Shown here one piece after another: positions 1 through 6,848 of a stretch of DNA of 6,848 nucleotides. The position numbers and the translations under genes are program-made. The stretch comes from Candidatus Symbiothrix sp. (GTDB lineage Bacteria; Bacteroidota; Bacteroidia; Bacteroidales; Azobacteroidaceae). The stretch covers positions 1 to 6,848 of the forward strand of contig JAISWY010000275.1 of the NCBI GenBank assembly GCA_031270925.1, in the 5' to 3' direction. Positions within the stretch are counted from its first letter, which is position 1, and the number at the start of each line of letters is the position of its first letter. Under the pieces are notes generated by a model. It saw nothing but the letters and a program-made list of their open reading frames with translations, had not been told where the DNA came from and ran no database searches.

Positions 1-2010
1 AAAATGGGCGCTGCCGCCAATCCTTCGGGTGAAACGATTGAGATTGACAGCGAGAGTATGCTGTGGAACGGCAAACGTGTAGTTCCTGTGATGGGCGAAA
101 TTCACTACGCCCGCGTGCCTGTCGGCGAGTGGCGTACCGAACTGCAAAAAATGAAGGCGGGAGGCATTAACATTATTGCTACTTACGTTTTTTGGATTCA
201 TCACGAGGAAATCAAGGGACAGTATGACTGGACGGGGCAGCGTGATTTACGCCACTTTGCCGAAACCTGCAAAGAACTGGGCTTGAAACTTGTTTTACGC
301 ATCGGACCCTGGGCGCATGGCGAAGTTCGCAACGGCGGTTTCCCCGACTGGCTCGCTACGAGCGGAATGAAATTGCGCCAAAACAACCCTGAATATTTGG
401 AAGAAGCGGAAAAATGGTACAAAACCGTTTTTGCGCAAATTAAAGGCTTATTGTGGAAAGATGGCGGTACGATTATCGGCATTCAGATTGAAAATGAGTA
501 CAGGGGCAGGTGGGAGCATTTGGCAAAACTCAAGGAAATAGCCGTAAATACAGGCTTTGACGTGCCGCTTTATACGCGCACCGGATGGCCTGCGCTTGCC
601 ACACCTGCCGCTTATGGAGAAATTATTCCGCTTTACGGCGATTATCCCGACGGTTTTTGGGACAGAAGTCTAAGCGAAATGCCAAGCGATTACCCCAAGG
701 CGTATCAATTTCGTCCTTTCCGCCGTTCAACCGTGATTGCTACCGAACAACTTGGGCAGCAATCGGAAATGGAAACGCGCGAAGATGCCGATTATCCCTA
801 TTTTACCTGCGAACTCGGCGGTGGAATGATGCCTTCGTATCATCGCCGTATCAGCATTGCGCCGATGGATATTTATGCGCTGGTGTTGGTGAAAATCGGC
901 TCGGGCAGCAATCTTCCGGGATATTATATGTACCACGGAGGCACAAATCCCGACGGTAAACTTACTTACCTGAACGAAATACAGGCAACTCCAATGACCA
1001 ATTATAACGATTTGCCGGTAAAAACATACGATTTCCAAGCCCCGATTGGCGAGTTTGGGCAGGTTAATGCGCATTATTATTTATTGAGAAATTTGCATTT
1101 GTTTTTGCAGGATTTTGGTGAAGGACTAGCGACAATGAAGCCGTATTTTCCTGAAAATAACGACGCATTACGCTGGTGTGTGCGTTCCGATGGCAGTTCG
1201 GGATATGTTTTTGTGAATAATTACGAGCGGTTAAAAAAGTTGGGCGAAAAGAAAGAGGTTTCGCTTGAAATTGATTTGCCAAAGGGGAAAATTGTATTCC
1301 CAACAATGAACATTCCCGAAGGTGCAGGCTTTTTCTTCCCGTTCAATATGAAAATCGGGGACAAAATCCTACAGTATGCGACGGCGCAACCAATAATTGA
1401 AACTGCTGATAAGCAGGGATTTATTTATACCTTTAAACAGGTAGAAAATATTCCCGCTCATTTTCTTATCGACAATAAAAAAGTGAACCTGAACAAAGAG
1501 CGCAATGAATATTCTTTCAAATGGGGTGGTGCAAGAATTAAGATTGTGCTTGAAACAGAAACTGTTCCCACCTTACAACCGGCGCCGGCAAAAAAGCGCG
1601 AAGTCGAAGTAATCAAAATAAGTAATCCGGGTGAATTGCGCAAAATTCCCGTTGGCGTACAGAAAGTTGCCGAAAGTCCTGTCGATAAGGATTTTGACAA
1701 TGCGGCGATTTGGCAGATAACAGTCCCTAAAGATTATGATTATACAAAAAAAGATATTTTCCTGTATATAAACTATATCGGCGATGTCACACGGCTTTAT
1801 TCAGACGAAACTTTATTAACGGATAATTTTTACAATGGAAAATCGTTTGAAATCAATTTGCGCTATTTTAAAGACAAAATCAAAGACGGCACATTAATTC
1901 TAAAAATTCTGCCTTTGCAAAAAGATGCACCCATTTATTTACCTGTCGAAATCGACTTTAAAGAGAAAAATTCGATTGCGGGAGTGGAAAATGTTGTTAT
2001 TTCAAAATAA
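1..2010 (+). CDS. GH35 glycoside hydrolase (beta-galactosidase-like), probably 5'-partial
   Basis: This is a retaining glycosidase of family GH35, a clan GH-A TIM barrel that usually removes terminal beta-galactose from oligosaccharides. Residue numbers count from the ATG at base 4. The barrel covers roughly residues 15-345, with GEIHYARVP (31-39), LRIGPWAHGEVRNGGFPDW (98-116) and IQIENEY (160-166). E165, after N164 (bases 496-498), is the expected acid/base. E270 in FTCELGGGM (bases 811-813) is the expected nucleophile. The stretch GYYMYHGGTNPDGK (306-319) is also typical. Residues from about 385 to 668 are beta-rich and resemble the C-terminal sandwich domains of large GH35 enzymes. The frame is open to base 1, and the protein begins right at the conserved substrate-barrel lead-in without a signal peptide. 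The true start and any export signal therefore probably lie upstream, though the ATG at base 4 cannot be excluded. It ends with TAA at 2008-2010, 33 bases before the DUF5107 gene. Exact substrate is uncertain: GH35 also contains exo-glucosaminidases and a beta-1,2-glucosyltransferase. Confidence 0.93.
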   Translation, partial: KMGAAANPSGETIEIDSESMLWNGKRVVPVMGEIHYARVPVGEWRTELQKMKAGGINIIATYVFWIHHEEIKGQYDWTGQRDLRHFAETCKELGLKLVLRIGPWAHGEVRNGGFPDWLATSGMKLRQNNPEYLEEAEKWYKTVFAQIKGLLWKDGGTIIGIQIENEYRGRWEHLAKLKEIAVNTGFDVPLYTRTGWPALATPAAYGEIIPLYGDYPDGFWDRSLSEMPSDYPKAYQFRPFRRSTVIATEQLGQQSEMETREDADYPYFTCELGGGMMPSYHRRISIAPMDIYALVLVKIGSGSNLPGYYMYHGGTNPDGKLTYLNEIQATPMTNYNDLPVKTYDFQAPIGEFGQVNAHYYLLRNLHLFLQDFGEGLATMKPYFPENNDALRWCVRSDGSSGYVFVNNYERLKKLGEKKEVSLEIDLPKGKIVFPTMNIPEGAGFFFPFNMKIGDKILQYATAQPIIETADKQGFIYTFKQVENIPAHFLIDNKKVNLNKERNEYSFKWGGARIKIVLETETVPTLQPAPAKKREVEVIKISNPGELRKIPVGVQKVAESPVDKDFDNAAIWQITVPKDYDYTKKDIFLYINYIGDVTRLYSDETLLTDNFYNGKSFEINLRYFKDKIKDGTLILKILPLQKDAPIYLPVEIDFKEKNSIAGVENVVISK

Positions 2011-2043
2011 CCAACGAAAATCAAATAAATCACAGTTCAGACA

Positions 2044-5000
2044 ATGGAAAAAATAACTCAATATTTATTCAGTTCAACAGTTGAGGAAAAAGGCATTGTA
2101 CGTGCATGGGAAGAAGAAATCCTGCTGCCCACTTATCCGATTGGCAAAGAGGAAAAAAATCCGGTCTTTCTCGAAAAGCGCGTGTATCAGGGCAGCAGTG
2201 GATCGGTTTATCCCTATCCTGTTGTGGAAACAATTGGCGACGAGAAAACCGACAAATCCTATTGCGCTTTCTTTTTGGAAAACAAGTATCTGAAAATAAT
2301 GATTTTACCCGAACTCGGCGGACGGGTACAGTTGGCGTATGATAAAATCCGAAAACGTCCCTTTGTATATTACAATCAAGTGATTAAACCTGCACTTGTG
2401 GGCTTGACAGGACCTTGGATTTCGGGCGGAATTGAGTTTAATTTTCCACAGCACCATCGCCCAAGCACCTTTTTGCCGACCGATTGTTCAATAGAAGAAA
2501 ACGCCGACGGATCGAAAACCGTCTGGTGCAACGAAATTGAGCGAATATCGCGTTTGAAAGACAAACACGGCTTTACGCTTTATCCCGATAAGGCATATCT
2601 GGAAATCAATGTGCAGATTTATAACCGTACGCCATTTCCACAAACGTTTCTCTGGTGGGCAAATCCGGCGGTGGTGGTGAATGACAACTACAAATCGGTG
2701 TTTCCGCCCGATGTACACGCGGTCTTCGACCACGGACGGCGCGATGTTTCGAGTTTCCCGATTGCCACAGGAACGTATTACAAGCAGGATTATTCGGCAG
2801 GCGTGGATATTTCACGTTACAAGAATGTGCCGGTTCCGACTTCGTTTATGGCAGTAGAATCAAAGTACGATTTTGTTGGCGGTTACGACGAGGGCATACA
2901 GGCGGGTCTGCTGCATGTTGCCGACCACCACGTTTCGCCCGGCAAAAAGCAATGGACGTGGGGCAACGGCGATTTTGGGTGTGCGTGGGACAGAAATCTT
3001 ACCGACGAAGATGGTCCTTATATAGAACTGATGACTGGCGTTTATACCGACAATCAACCCGATTTTTCGTGGCTTCAGCCCTTAGAAGAACGCTCTTGGC
3101 AGCAATATTTTATGCCTTATGCGCAGGTTGGTTATGTGAAAAATGCGAATAAAAATGCGGCGGTAAATTTTGAAGAAAAAGACGGCAGAATAGAAATAAT
3201 CGTTTATACAACAAGCGAGTATAAGAATCTACATTTGTATCTGAAAGATGAAAACGGGGAAACGTTGGCGAAAACAGCCTTTGATATTTCGCCCGCAAGT
3301 CCGTTTCATTTTCGTCATTGCGGCGAAAGCCGCAATCCTCTGAAACAAGATGGTGCGGTTAATTTGGAAATTTACACCGAAAACGGCAAATTATTGATTG
3401 ATTACACTCCCGAAAAGCCGGAAAACAAACCTCTTCCTTCGCCTGCCAAAGCCGCCCGCGAACCCAAAGAGATTGAATCTACCGAGCAACTGTTTTTGAC
3501 GGGACAGCATCTTGAACAATACCGCCATGCTACTTACAATCCATTGGATTATTACGAAGAAGCGTTGCGGTGCGATGCGGGCGACGTGCGTTGCAGTAAT
3601 GCCGTGGGGCTGCTGTTGATGCGGCGCGGACAGTTTGCGAAAGCAGAAAAATATTTCCGCAAAGCGATTGAAACATTAACGGAACGCAATCCAAATCCCT
3701 ATGACGGCGAGCCGTATTATAATTTGGGCGTGTGTTTGAAAATGCAATACAAATTGAATGATGCATACGACGCCTTTTTCAAATCTGCATGGAACGCTGC
3801 ATGGCAAGATGCCGCCTGTTTTTCATTAGCACAAATCGACTGTATCAACGGACGGTATAACGATGCTTTGGACAAAATTGAATATTCTTTATTAAGGAAT
3901 TGGCATAATCACAAAGCACGGCAGTTGAAAACGTCTATTTTGCGGAAATTGGGCAGAACCGGCGAGGCTTTACTATGGCTTGACGAATCGTTGAAAGTCG
4001 ACAGCTTCAACATCGGCTGTTTGTTTGAAAAATATCTATTGACAGGCAAGCATTCGGTTTTGGAAGAAATCAACCGCATTTCTCGCGGCTCGGCTCACGA
4101 TTATTTGGAATATGCGCTTGATTTTGTGGGGGCGGGAATGTATGATGAGGCACAGGCGTTGCTCGTAAAGGTACAATCGGTTGTGTCCCTGCAAAACCTG
4201 TACGCATTGGCATATTTTGCACTTTGCGCAGGCAATCCCCAACAAGCTGCAACATATTACCGGCAAGCTGCAACCGCAAGTCCCGACTATTGTTTCCCCA
4301 ACCGTATTGAAGAAGTCAGTATCTTGCAGGCAGCTATTGAGCATAGTCCGGATGACGCTAAAGCGCCGTATCTTTTGGGCAATTTTTGGTACTCGGTAAG
4401 GCAATATGATGAAGCAATAGCTTGTTGGGAAGGCTCGGCGCAGTTGGACGATACATTTCCGACCGTCTTTCGCAACCTTGCTTTGGCGTATCATAATAAA
4501 AGAAATGAAAAGCAAAAAGCACAGGATTTTTTGGAACGCGCGTTTAGGTTAGACACGACCGATGCGCGTATTTTGATGGAACTCGACCAACTGTACAAAA
4601 AGACAGGAAAAGCGCACCGTAAACGGCTTGATTTTCTGGAAAATCATTTGGAATTGGTTGAACAGCGCGACGATTTATGCATTGAGCGAATCACGCTTTA
4701 TAATCAGTTGGGCGAATACGAAACGGCAAAGAATTTAATCGCTTCGCGGAAATTTCACCCTTGGGAAGGTGGCGAAGGGAAAGTTACAGGACAGTATGTA
4801 CTTTGCCGGAGGGAACTGGCGAAGTTAGCCATAACCGAAAAACGGTTTGCCGATGCTTTGGCATTGCTGAAAGAAACGGAATCGTATCCCCACAATCTCG
4901 GCGAAGGCAAACTTATTAATGCGGAAGAAAACGATATTGATTATTACTTGGGTTTGACATACAATGCTTTGAAAGACAAAGAGAATGCCGTCCGTCATTT

Positions 5001-5385
5001 TGAACGCGCCACTCGCGGCTCATCTGAGCCGAAGCAAGCGTTTTTCTACAATGACGCGCAACCCGATAAAATTTTCTATCAAGGATTAGCGTGTTTGGAA
5101 TTAAACCGGAAAGAAGAGGAGGAAAGCCGCTTTCATAAACTCATCGCGCATGGCGAACAGCATCTTAACGATGATTGCAAAATCGACTATTTTGCTGTTT
5201 CTCTGCCCGATTTGGCTATTTGGAACGATGATTTAAATATTCGCAACCGGATTCACTGTAATTATGTAATGGGCTTGGGCTATCTCGGTTTAGGTAATAA
5301 AGAAAAAGCAAAACTGTATTTGGAAAAGGTACGTGAACTGGATATTAATCATCAAGGGGGACAAATACATTACGGTATAATATGA
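2044..5385 (+). CDS. DUF5107 domain and tetratricopeptide-repeat protein, carbohydrate-associated, function unknown
   Basis: This is a 1113-residue protein. Residues about 20-360 match the DUF5107 family, a galactose-mutarotase-like beta-sandwich. Recognisable stretches are VYQGSSGSVYPYPV (47-60), GPWISGGIEFNFPQHHRPST (123-142), FLWWANPAV (202-210), FPPDVHAVFDHG (220-231) and WTWGNGDFG (304-312). Residues 370-460 form a beta-rich linker domain. TPR helices run from about 515 to 1105, for example GQFAKAEKYFRKAIE (529-543), RQYDEAIACWEGSAQLD (786-802) and LGLGNKEKAKLYLEKVRELD (1081-1100). The N-terminus has neither a signal peptide nor a membrane segment, which suggests a cytoplasmic protein. 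The start is well fixed: an in-frame TAA lies at 2026-2028, and the first ATG after it is 2044. There is no clear Shine-Dalgarno, as is usual in Bacteroidota. Family members often sit beside glycosidases, so a role in binding or processing sugars released by the GH35 enzyme is plausible, but no catalytic activity is claimed. Residues 424-432 (RHCGESRNP) come from a repeat-like palindrome in the gene. Confidence 0.93.
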   Translation: MEKITQYLFSSTVEEKGIVRAWEEEILLPTYPIGKEEKNPVFLEKRVYQGSSGSVYPYPVVETIGDEKTDKSYCAFFLENKYLKIMILPELGGRVQLAYDKIRKRPFVYYNQVIKPALVGLTGPWISGGIEFNFPQHHRPSTFLPTDCSIEENADGSKTVWCNEIERISRLKDKHGFTLYPDKAYLEINVQIYNRTPFPQTFLWWANPAVVVNDNYKSVFPPDVHAVFDHGRRDVSSFPIATGTYYKQDYSAGVDISRYKNVPVPTSFMAVESKYDFVGGYDEGIQAGLLHVADHHVSPGKKQWTWGNGDFGCAWDRNLTDEDGPYIELMTGVYTDNQPDFSWLQPLEERSWQQYFMPYAQVGYVKNANKNAAVNFEEKDGRIEIIVYTTSEYKNLHLYLKDENGETLAKTAFDISPASPFHFRHCGESRNPLKQDGAVNLEIYTENGKLLIDYTPEKPENKPLPSPAKAAREPKEIESTEQLFLTGQHLEQYRHATYNPLDYYEEALRCDAGDVRCSNAVGLLLMRRGQFAKAEKYFRKAIETLTERNPNPYDGEPYYNLGVCLKMQYKLNDAYDAFFKSAWNAAWQDAACFSLAQIDCINGRYNDALDKIEYSLLRNWHNHKARQLKTSILRKLGRTGEALLWLDESLKVDSFNIGCLFEKYLLTGKHSVLEEINRISRGSAHDYLEYALDFVGAGMYDEAQALLVKVQSVVSLQNLYALAYFALCAGNPQQAATYYRQAATASPDYCFPNRIEEVSILQAAIEHSPDDAKAPYLLGNFWYSVRQYDEAIACWEGSAQLDDTFPTVFRNLALAYHNKRNEKQKAQDFLERAFRLDTTDARILMELDQLYKKTGKAHRKRLDFLENHLELVEQRDDLCIERITLYNQLGEYETAKNLIASRKFHPWEGGEGKVTGQYVLCRRELAKLAITEKRFADALALLKETESYPHNLGEGKLINAEENDIDYYLGLTYNALKDKENAVRHFERATRGSSEPKQAFFYNDAQPDKIFYQGLACLELNRKEEEESRFHKLIAHGEQHLNDDCKIDYFAVSLPDLAIWNDDLNIRNRIHCNYVMGLGYLGLGNKEKAKLYLEKVRELDINHQGGQIHYGII
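3313..3338 (+). repeat. REP-like palindromic repeat unit inserted in frame within the DUF5107-TPR gene
   Basis: The segment contains ATTGCGGC (3317-3324), a GAAA loop (3325-3328) and GCCGCAAT (3329-3336), a perfect 8-bp inverted repeat. It is flanked by CGTC on the left and CC on the right. This layout, CGTCATT + stem + GAAA + stem + AATCC, matches a class of short dispersed palindromes found mostly between genes in many bacteria. Their translation in this frame is the familiar RHSRESGNP-type peptide. Here it reads RHCGESRNP (residues 424-432), in frame and without a stop. Only one copy is visible in the window, so its status as a repeat rests on pattern recognition. The hairpin would also form in the mRNA, with a GNRA-type tetraloop. 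Confidence 0.7.
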
Positions 5386-5398
5386 TGCCGGTTAGAGC

Positions 5399-5439
5399 AG
5401 GCGTTTTTGGTAAACATCTTACCAAGCGTTAAAACGCCT
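5399..5439. terminator. possible bidirectional terminator hairpin between convergent genes
   Basis: An outer stem AGGCGTTT (5399-5406) pairs with AAACGCCT (5432-5439). An inner stem TTGGTAA (5407-5413) pairs with TTACCAA (5419-5425) around the loop ACATC. Six bases (5426-5431) bulge on the 3' side and include the TAA stop codon of the minus-strand gene. It lies 13 bases after the DUF5107-TPR stop, between convergent genes, where a shared terminator is expected. No clean T-tract follows the hairpin on either strand, so it is at best an imperfect intrinsic terminator. Confidence 0.45.
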
Positions 5440-6848
5440 TGCCGGGCATTGTGCTTTTCTTTACTGCTACGATTTTTTTTACTGCCTCTACTAATTTGTC
5501 TATTTCTTCCAAAGTATTATAGAATGCGAATGACGGGCGGACGGTTGCTTCCAGTCCCATCCGGCGCAAGGCCGGTTGGGCGCAGTGGTGTCCGGCACGC
5601 AGTGCAATACCTTCCAGATCGAGCAGTTTTCCGACTTCCGGCGCAGGCTTTCCCGGAATGATGAACGAGACGACGCTTACACGTTCGCGGGGATTGCCAA
5701 TCATGCGGACAGCTTCAATTTGTCCCAATTCTTTGCGGGCGTATTCCGTCAGGCAGTGTTCGTATTTTTCGATGTTGTTTATTCCGATCCGGCTCACATA
5801 ATCCAATGCAGCGCCCAGTCCGATTGCATCGGCGACATTGGGCGTTCCGGCTTCAAATTTGGCCGGGGGAACGTTGAAGACGGTTTCTTCGAATGTAACG
5901 TCCTTAATCATGTTTCCGCCGCCTTGCCATGGTGGGATCAGTTCTAGCAATTCCTTTTTGGCATAAACAACGCCGATTCCATTGGGTGCATATATCTTAT
6001 GTCCCGAAAATACAAAGAAATCCACATCCAGATCCTGTACATCAACAGAGGTGTGGGCGATTGACTGCGCCCCGTCAATCAATACTCTTGCACCGTAACG
6101 CTTTGCGATGTCGACCATTGTTTTCGCCGGGGAGATTGTCCCGAACGTGTTGTTTACCTGCGCAAATGCAACGATTTTAGTACGTGGATTTAACAGCCGT
6201 TCGTATTCTTCTATAATCACATCCCCTCTGTCGTTGATGGGGATGACCCGCAAACGGGCGTTTTTCTCTTTTGCCAGTTGTTGCCAGGGGACGATATTTG
6301 CATGATGGTCCAGCGTGGAAACTACGATTTCATCGCCCGGAAGGATAAATTTCAGTCCGTATGTTTGGGTAATGAGGTTGATGCCTTCGGTTGTTCCGCG
6401 TACAAAGACAATTTCGTCGGCTGACGAAGCATGGATGAATTTTCTCACCGTTTCCCGCGCGCCTTCGTAGCCGTCGGTCGAGCGAGCCGCCAGAGTATGA
6501 GACGCCCTGTGGATATTGGAATTGTCGTTTTCATAATACTTTGAAACGGCGTCGATCACCTGTCGCGGTTTTTGCGTAGTGGCGGCATTGTCAAACCAGA
6601 TCAGGTCTTTTCCGTGTATTTTCTGATGCAGGATGGGGAAATCATTGCGGATGGCCTGTACGTCGAATGTCTCCCGGCCGCTGTACGTGATGGGTTGGTC
6701 TCGCAGGAAGGAATAGGGTGAATACTGCGCATCGGCAAACTCGTGCAGGGCGGCGGCATGTAAAGCGGTCGATTCGTCCGTTTCGGGGAATGAAGCCAGC
6801 AGGCCGGCGCCGGTAACGGGATTTTGCAGCCGGTTGAAACTCGCGTAG
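5429..6848 (-). CDS. SufS-like cysteine desulfurase with N-terminal extension, probable family 2A encapsulin cargo; 5'-partial
   Basis: This is a PLP-dependent enzyme that takes sulfur from cysteine, giving alanine and an enzyme persulfide. The window holds 472 codons and the stop (TAA, complement of 5429-5431); the 5' end lies past 6848. The type II desulfurase core starts at FDVQAIRNDFPIL (from 6667). It shows WFDNAATTQKP, VRGTTEGINL, LDHHANIVPW, IDGAQS, the PLP lysine in SGHKIYAP (codon 5998-5996) and the catalytic cysteine in RAGHHCAQP (codon 5584-5582). About 60 extra residues precede the core, ending in YSPYSFLRDQPITYSGRET. The 96 codons before the GTG at 6559 contain no ATG, GTG or TTG, so the extension is part of the protein. 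Such an extension plus the SNIHRASHTLAAR core variant recalls desulfurases packaged in family 2A encapsulins, where a disordered N-terminal region directs loading. Automatic pipelines would probably call it sufS; a SUF-pathway role is the alternative. The gene looks more GC-rich than its neighbours and converges on them. Confidence 0.9.
   Translation of the reverse strand, partial: YASFNRLQNPVTGAGLLASFPETDESTALHAAALHEFADAQYSPYSFLRDQPITYSGRETFDVQAIRNDFPILHQKIHGKDLIWFDNAATTQKPRQVIDAVSKYYENDNSNIHRASHTLAARSTDGYEGARETVRKFIHASSADEIVFVRGTTEGINLITQTYGLKFILPGDEIVVSTLDHHANIVPWQQLAKEKNARLRVIPINDRGDVIIEEYERLLNPRTKIVAFAQVNNTFGTISPAKTMVDIAKRYGARVLIDGAQSIAHTSVDVQDLDVDFFVFSGHKIYAPNGIGVVYAKKELLELIPPWQGGGNMIKDVTFEETVFNVPPAKFEAGTPNVADAIGLGAALDYVSRIGINNIEKYEHCLTEYARKELGQIEAVRMIGNPRERVSVVSFIIPGKPAPEVGKLLDLEGIALRAGHHCAQPALRRMGLEATVRPSFAFYNTLEEIDKLVEAVKKIVAVKKSTMPGKAF

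Noticed and set aside
585..959. 124-codon plus-strand open frame within the GH35 gene
   Set aside because: It overlaps the catalytic barrel in another frame, and its Arg/Ser-rich composition is typical of out-of-frame translation.
2011..2043. Separate promoter for the DUF5107-TPR gene
   Set aside because: The 33-base gap holds no TTTG or TAnnTTTG-type Bacteroidota promoter pair and is too short to be convincing.
4036..4515. 159-codon minus-strand open frame opposite the TPR array
   Set aside because: It is antisense to a well-supported conserved gene and its translation shows no recognisable domain; it reads as a shadow of the plus-strand coding frame.
5017..5030. GGCTCA-TC-TGAGCC inverted repeat in the TPR region
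   Set aside because: The loop of two bases is too tight for a good hairpin, and the encoded GSSEP residues fit what I recall of the family sequence, so it is probably chance rather than an insertion.
5576..5947. 123-codon plus-strand open frame opposite the desulfurase
   Set aside because: It lies wholly antisense to conserved desulfurase motifs and the product has no family resemblance.
6557..6559. GTG at 6559 as the start of the cysteine desulfurase
   Set aside because: It lies inside the conserved core, after WFDNAATTQKPRQ, and would remove the first part of the enzyme. The homologous frame continues without a stop to the window edge.
1..6848. CRISPR arrays, tRNA or rRNA genes, insertion sequences
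   Set aside because: No regularly spaced repeats, RNA-gene hallmarks or transposase motifs were found; nearly all of the window is occupied by three coding regions.

Overview
The window looks like a piece of a Bacteroidota (Bacteroidales-like) chromosome. The clues are the families present (a GH35 glycosidase paired with a DUF5107-TPR protein, a pairing common in that phylum), moderate GC, A/T-rich start-codon surroundings without a clear Shine-Dalgarno, and short intergenic gaps. The assignment rests on recalled family resemblance, not on a search.

Layout: (1) bases 1-2010, + strand: a GH35 glycoside hydrolase, complete at its C-terminus and probably cut at the N-terminus by the window edge. 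(2) 2044-5385, + strand: a 1113-residue protein with an N-terminal DUF5107 (galactose-mutarotase-like) region and a long C-terminal tetratricopeptide-repeat array, 33 bases downstream of the GH35 gene and almost certainly in the same operon. (3) 5386-5428: a short convergent gap overlapping an imperfect hairpin that may end transcription of one or both sides. (4) 5429-6848, - strand: a type II (SufS/CsdA-like) cysteine desulfurase whose reading frame runs off the right edge.

The two + strand genes probably act together on a galactoside or related oligosaccharide. The DUF5107-TPR protein has no known reaction. The desulfurase is unrelated to them in function. It carries at least 60 residues ahead of the normal SufS start, with no ATG, GTG or TTG in which an ordinary SufS could begin. 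With its core sequence, this points to the cargo enzyme of a family 2A encapsulin nanocompartment (sulfur storage). The encapsulin shell gene is not in the window.

The second point of interest is a perfect 8-bp palindrome with a GAAA loop (3317-3336), inside a repeat-like 26-mer of the type usually scattered between genes. Here it sits in frame inside the DUF5107-TPR gene and adds an 'RHCGESRNP' peptide at an interdomain linker. No RNA genes, CRISPR arrays, insertion sequences or attachment sites were seen.
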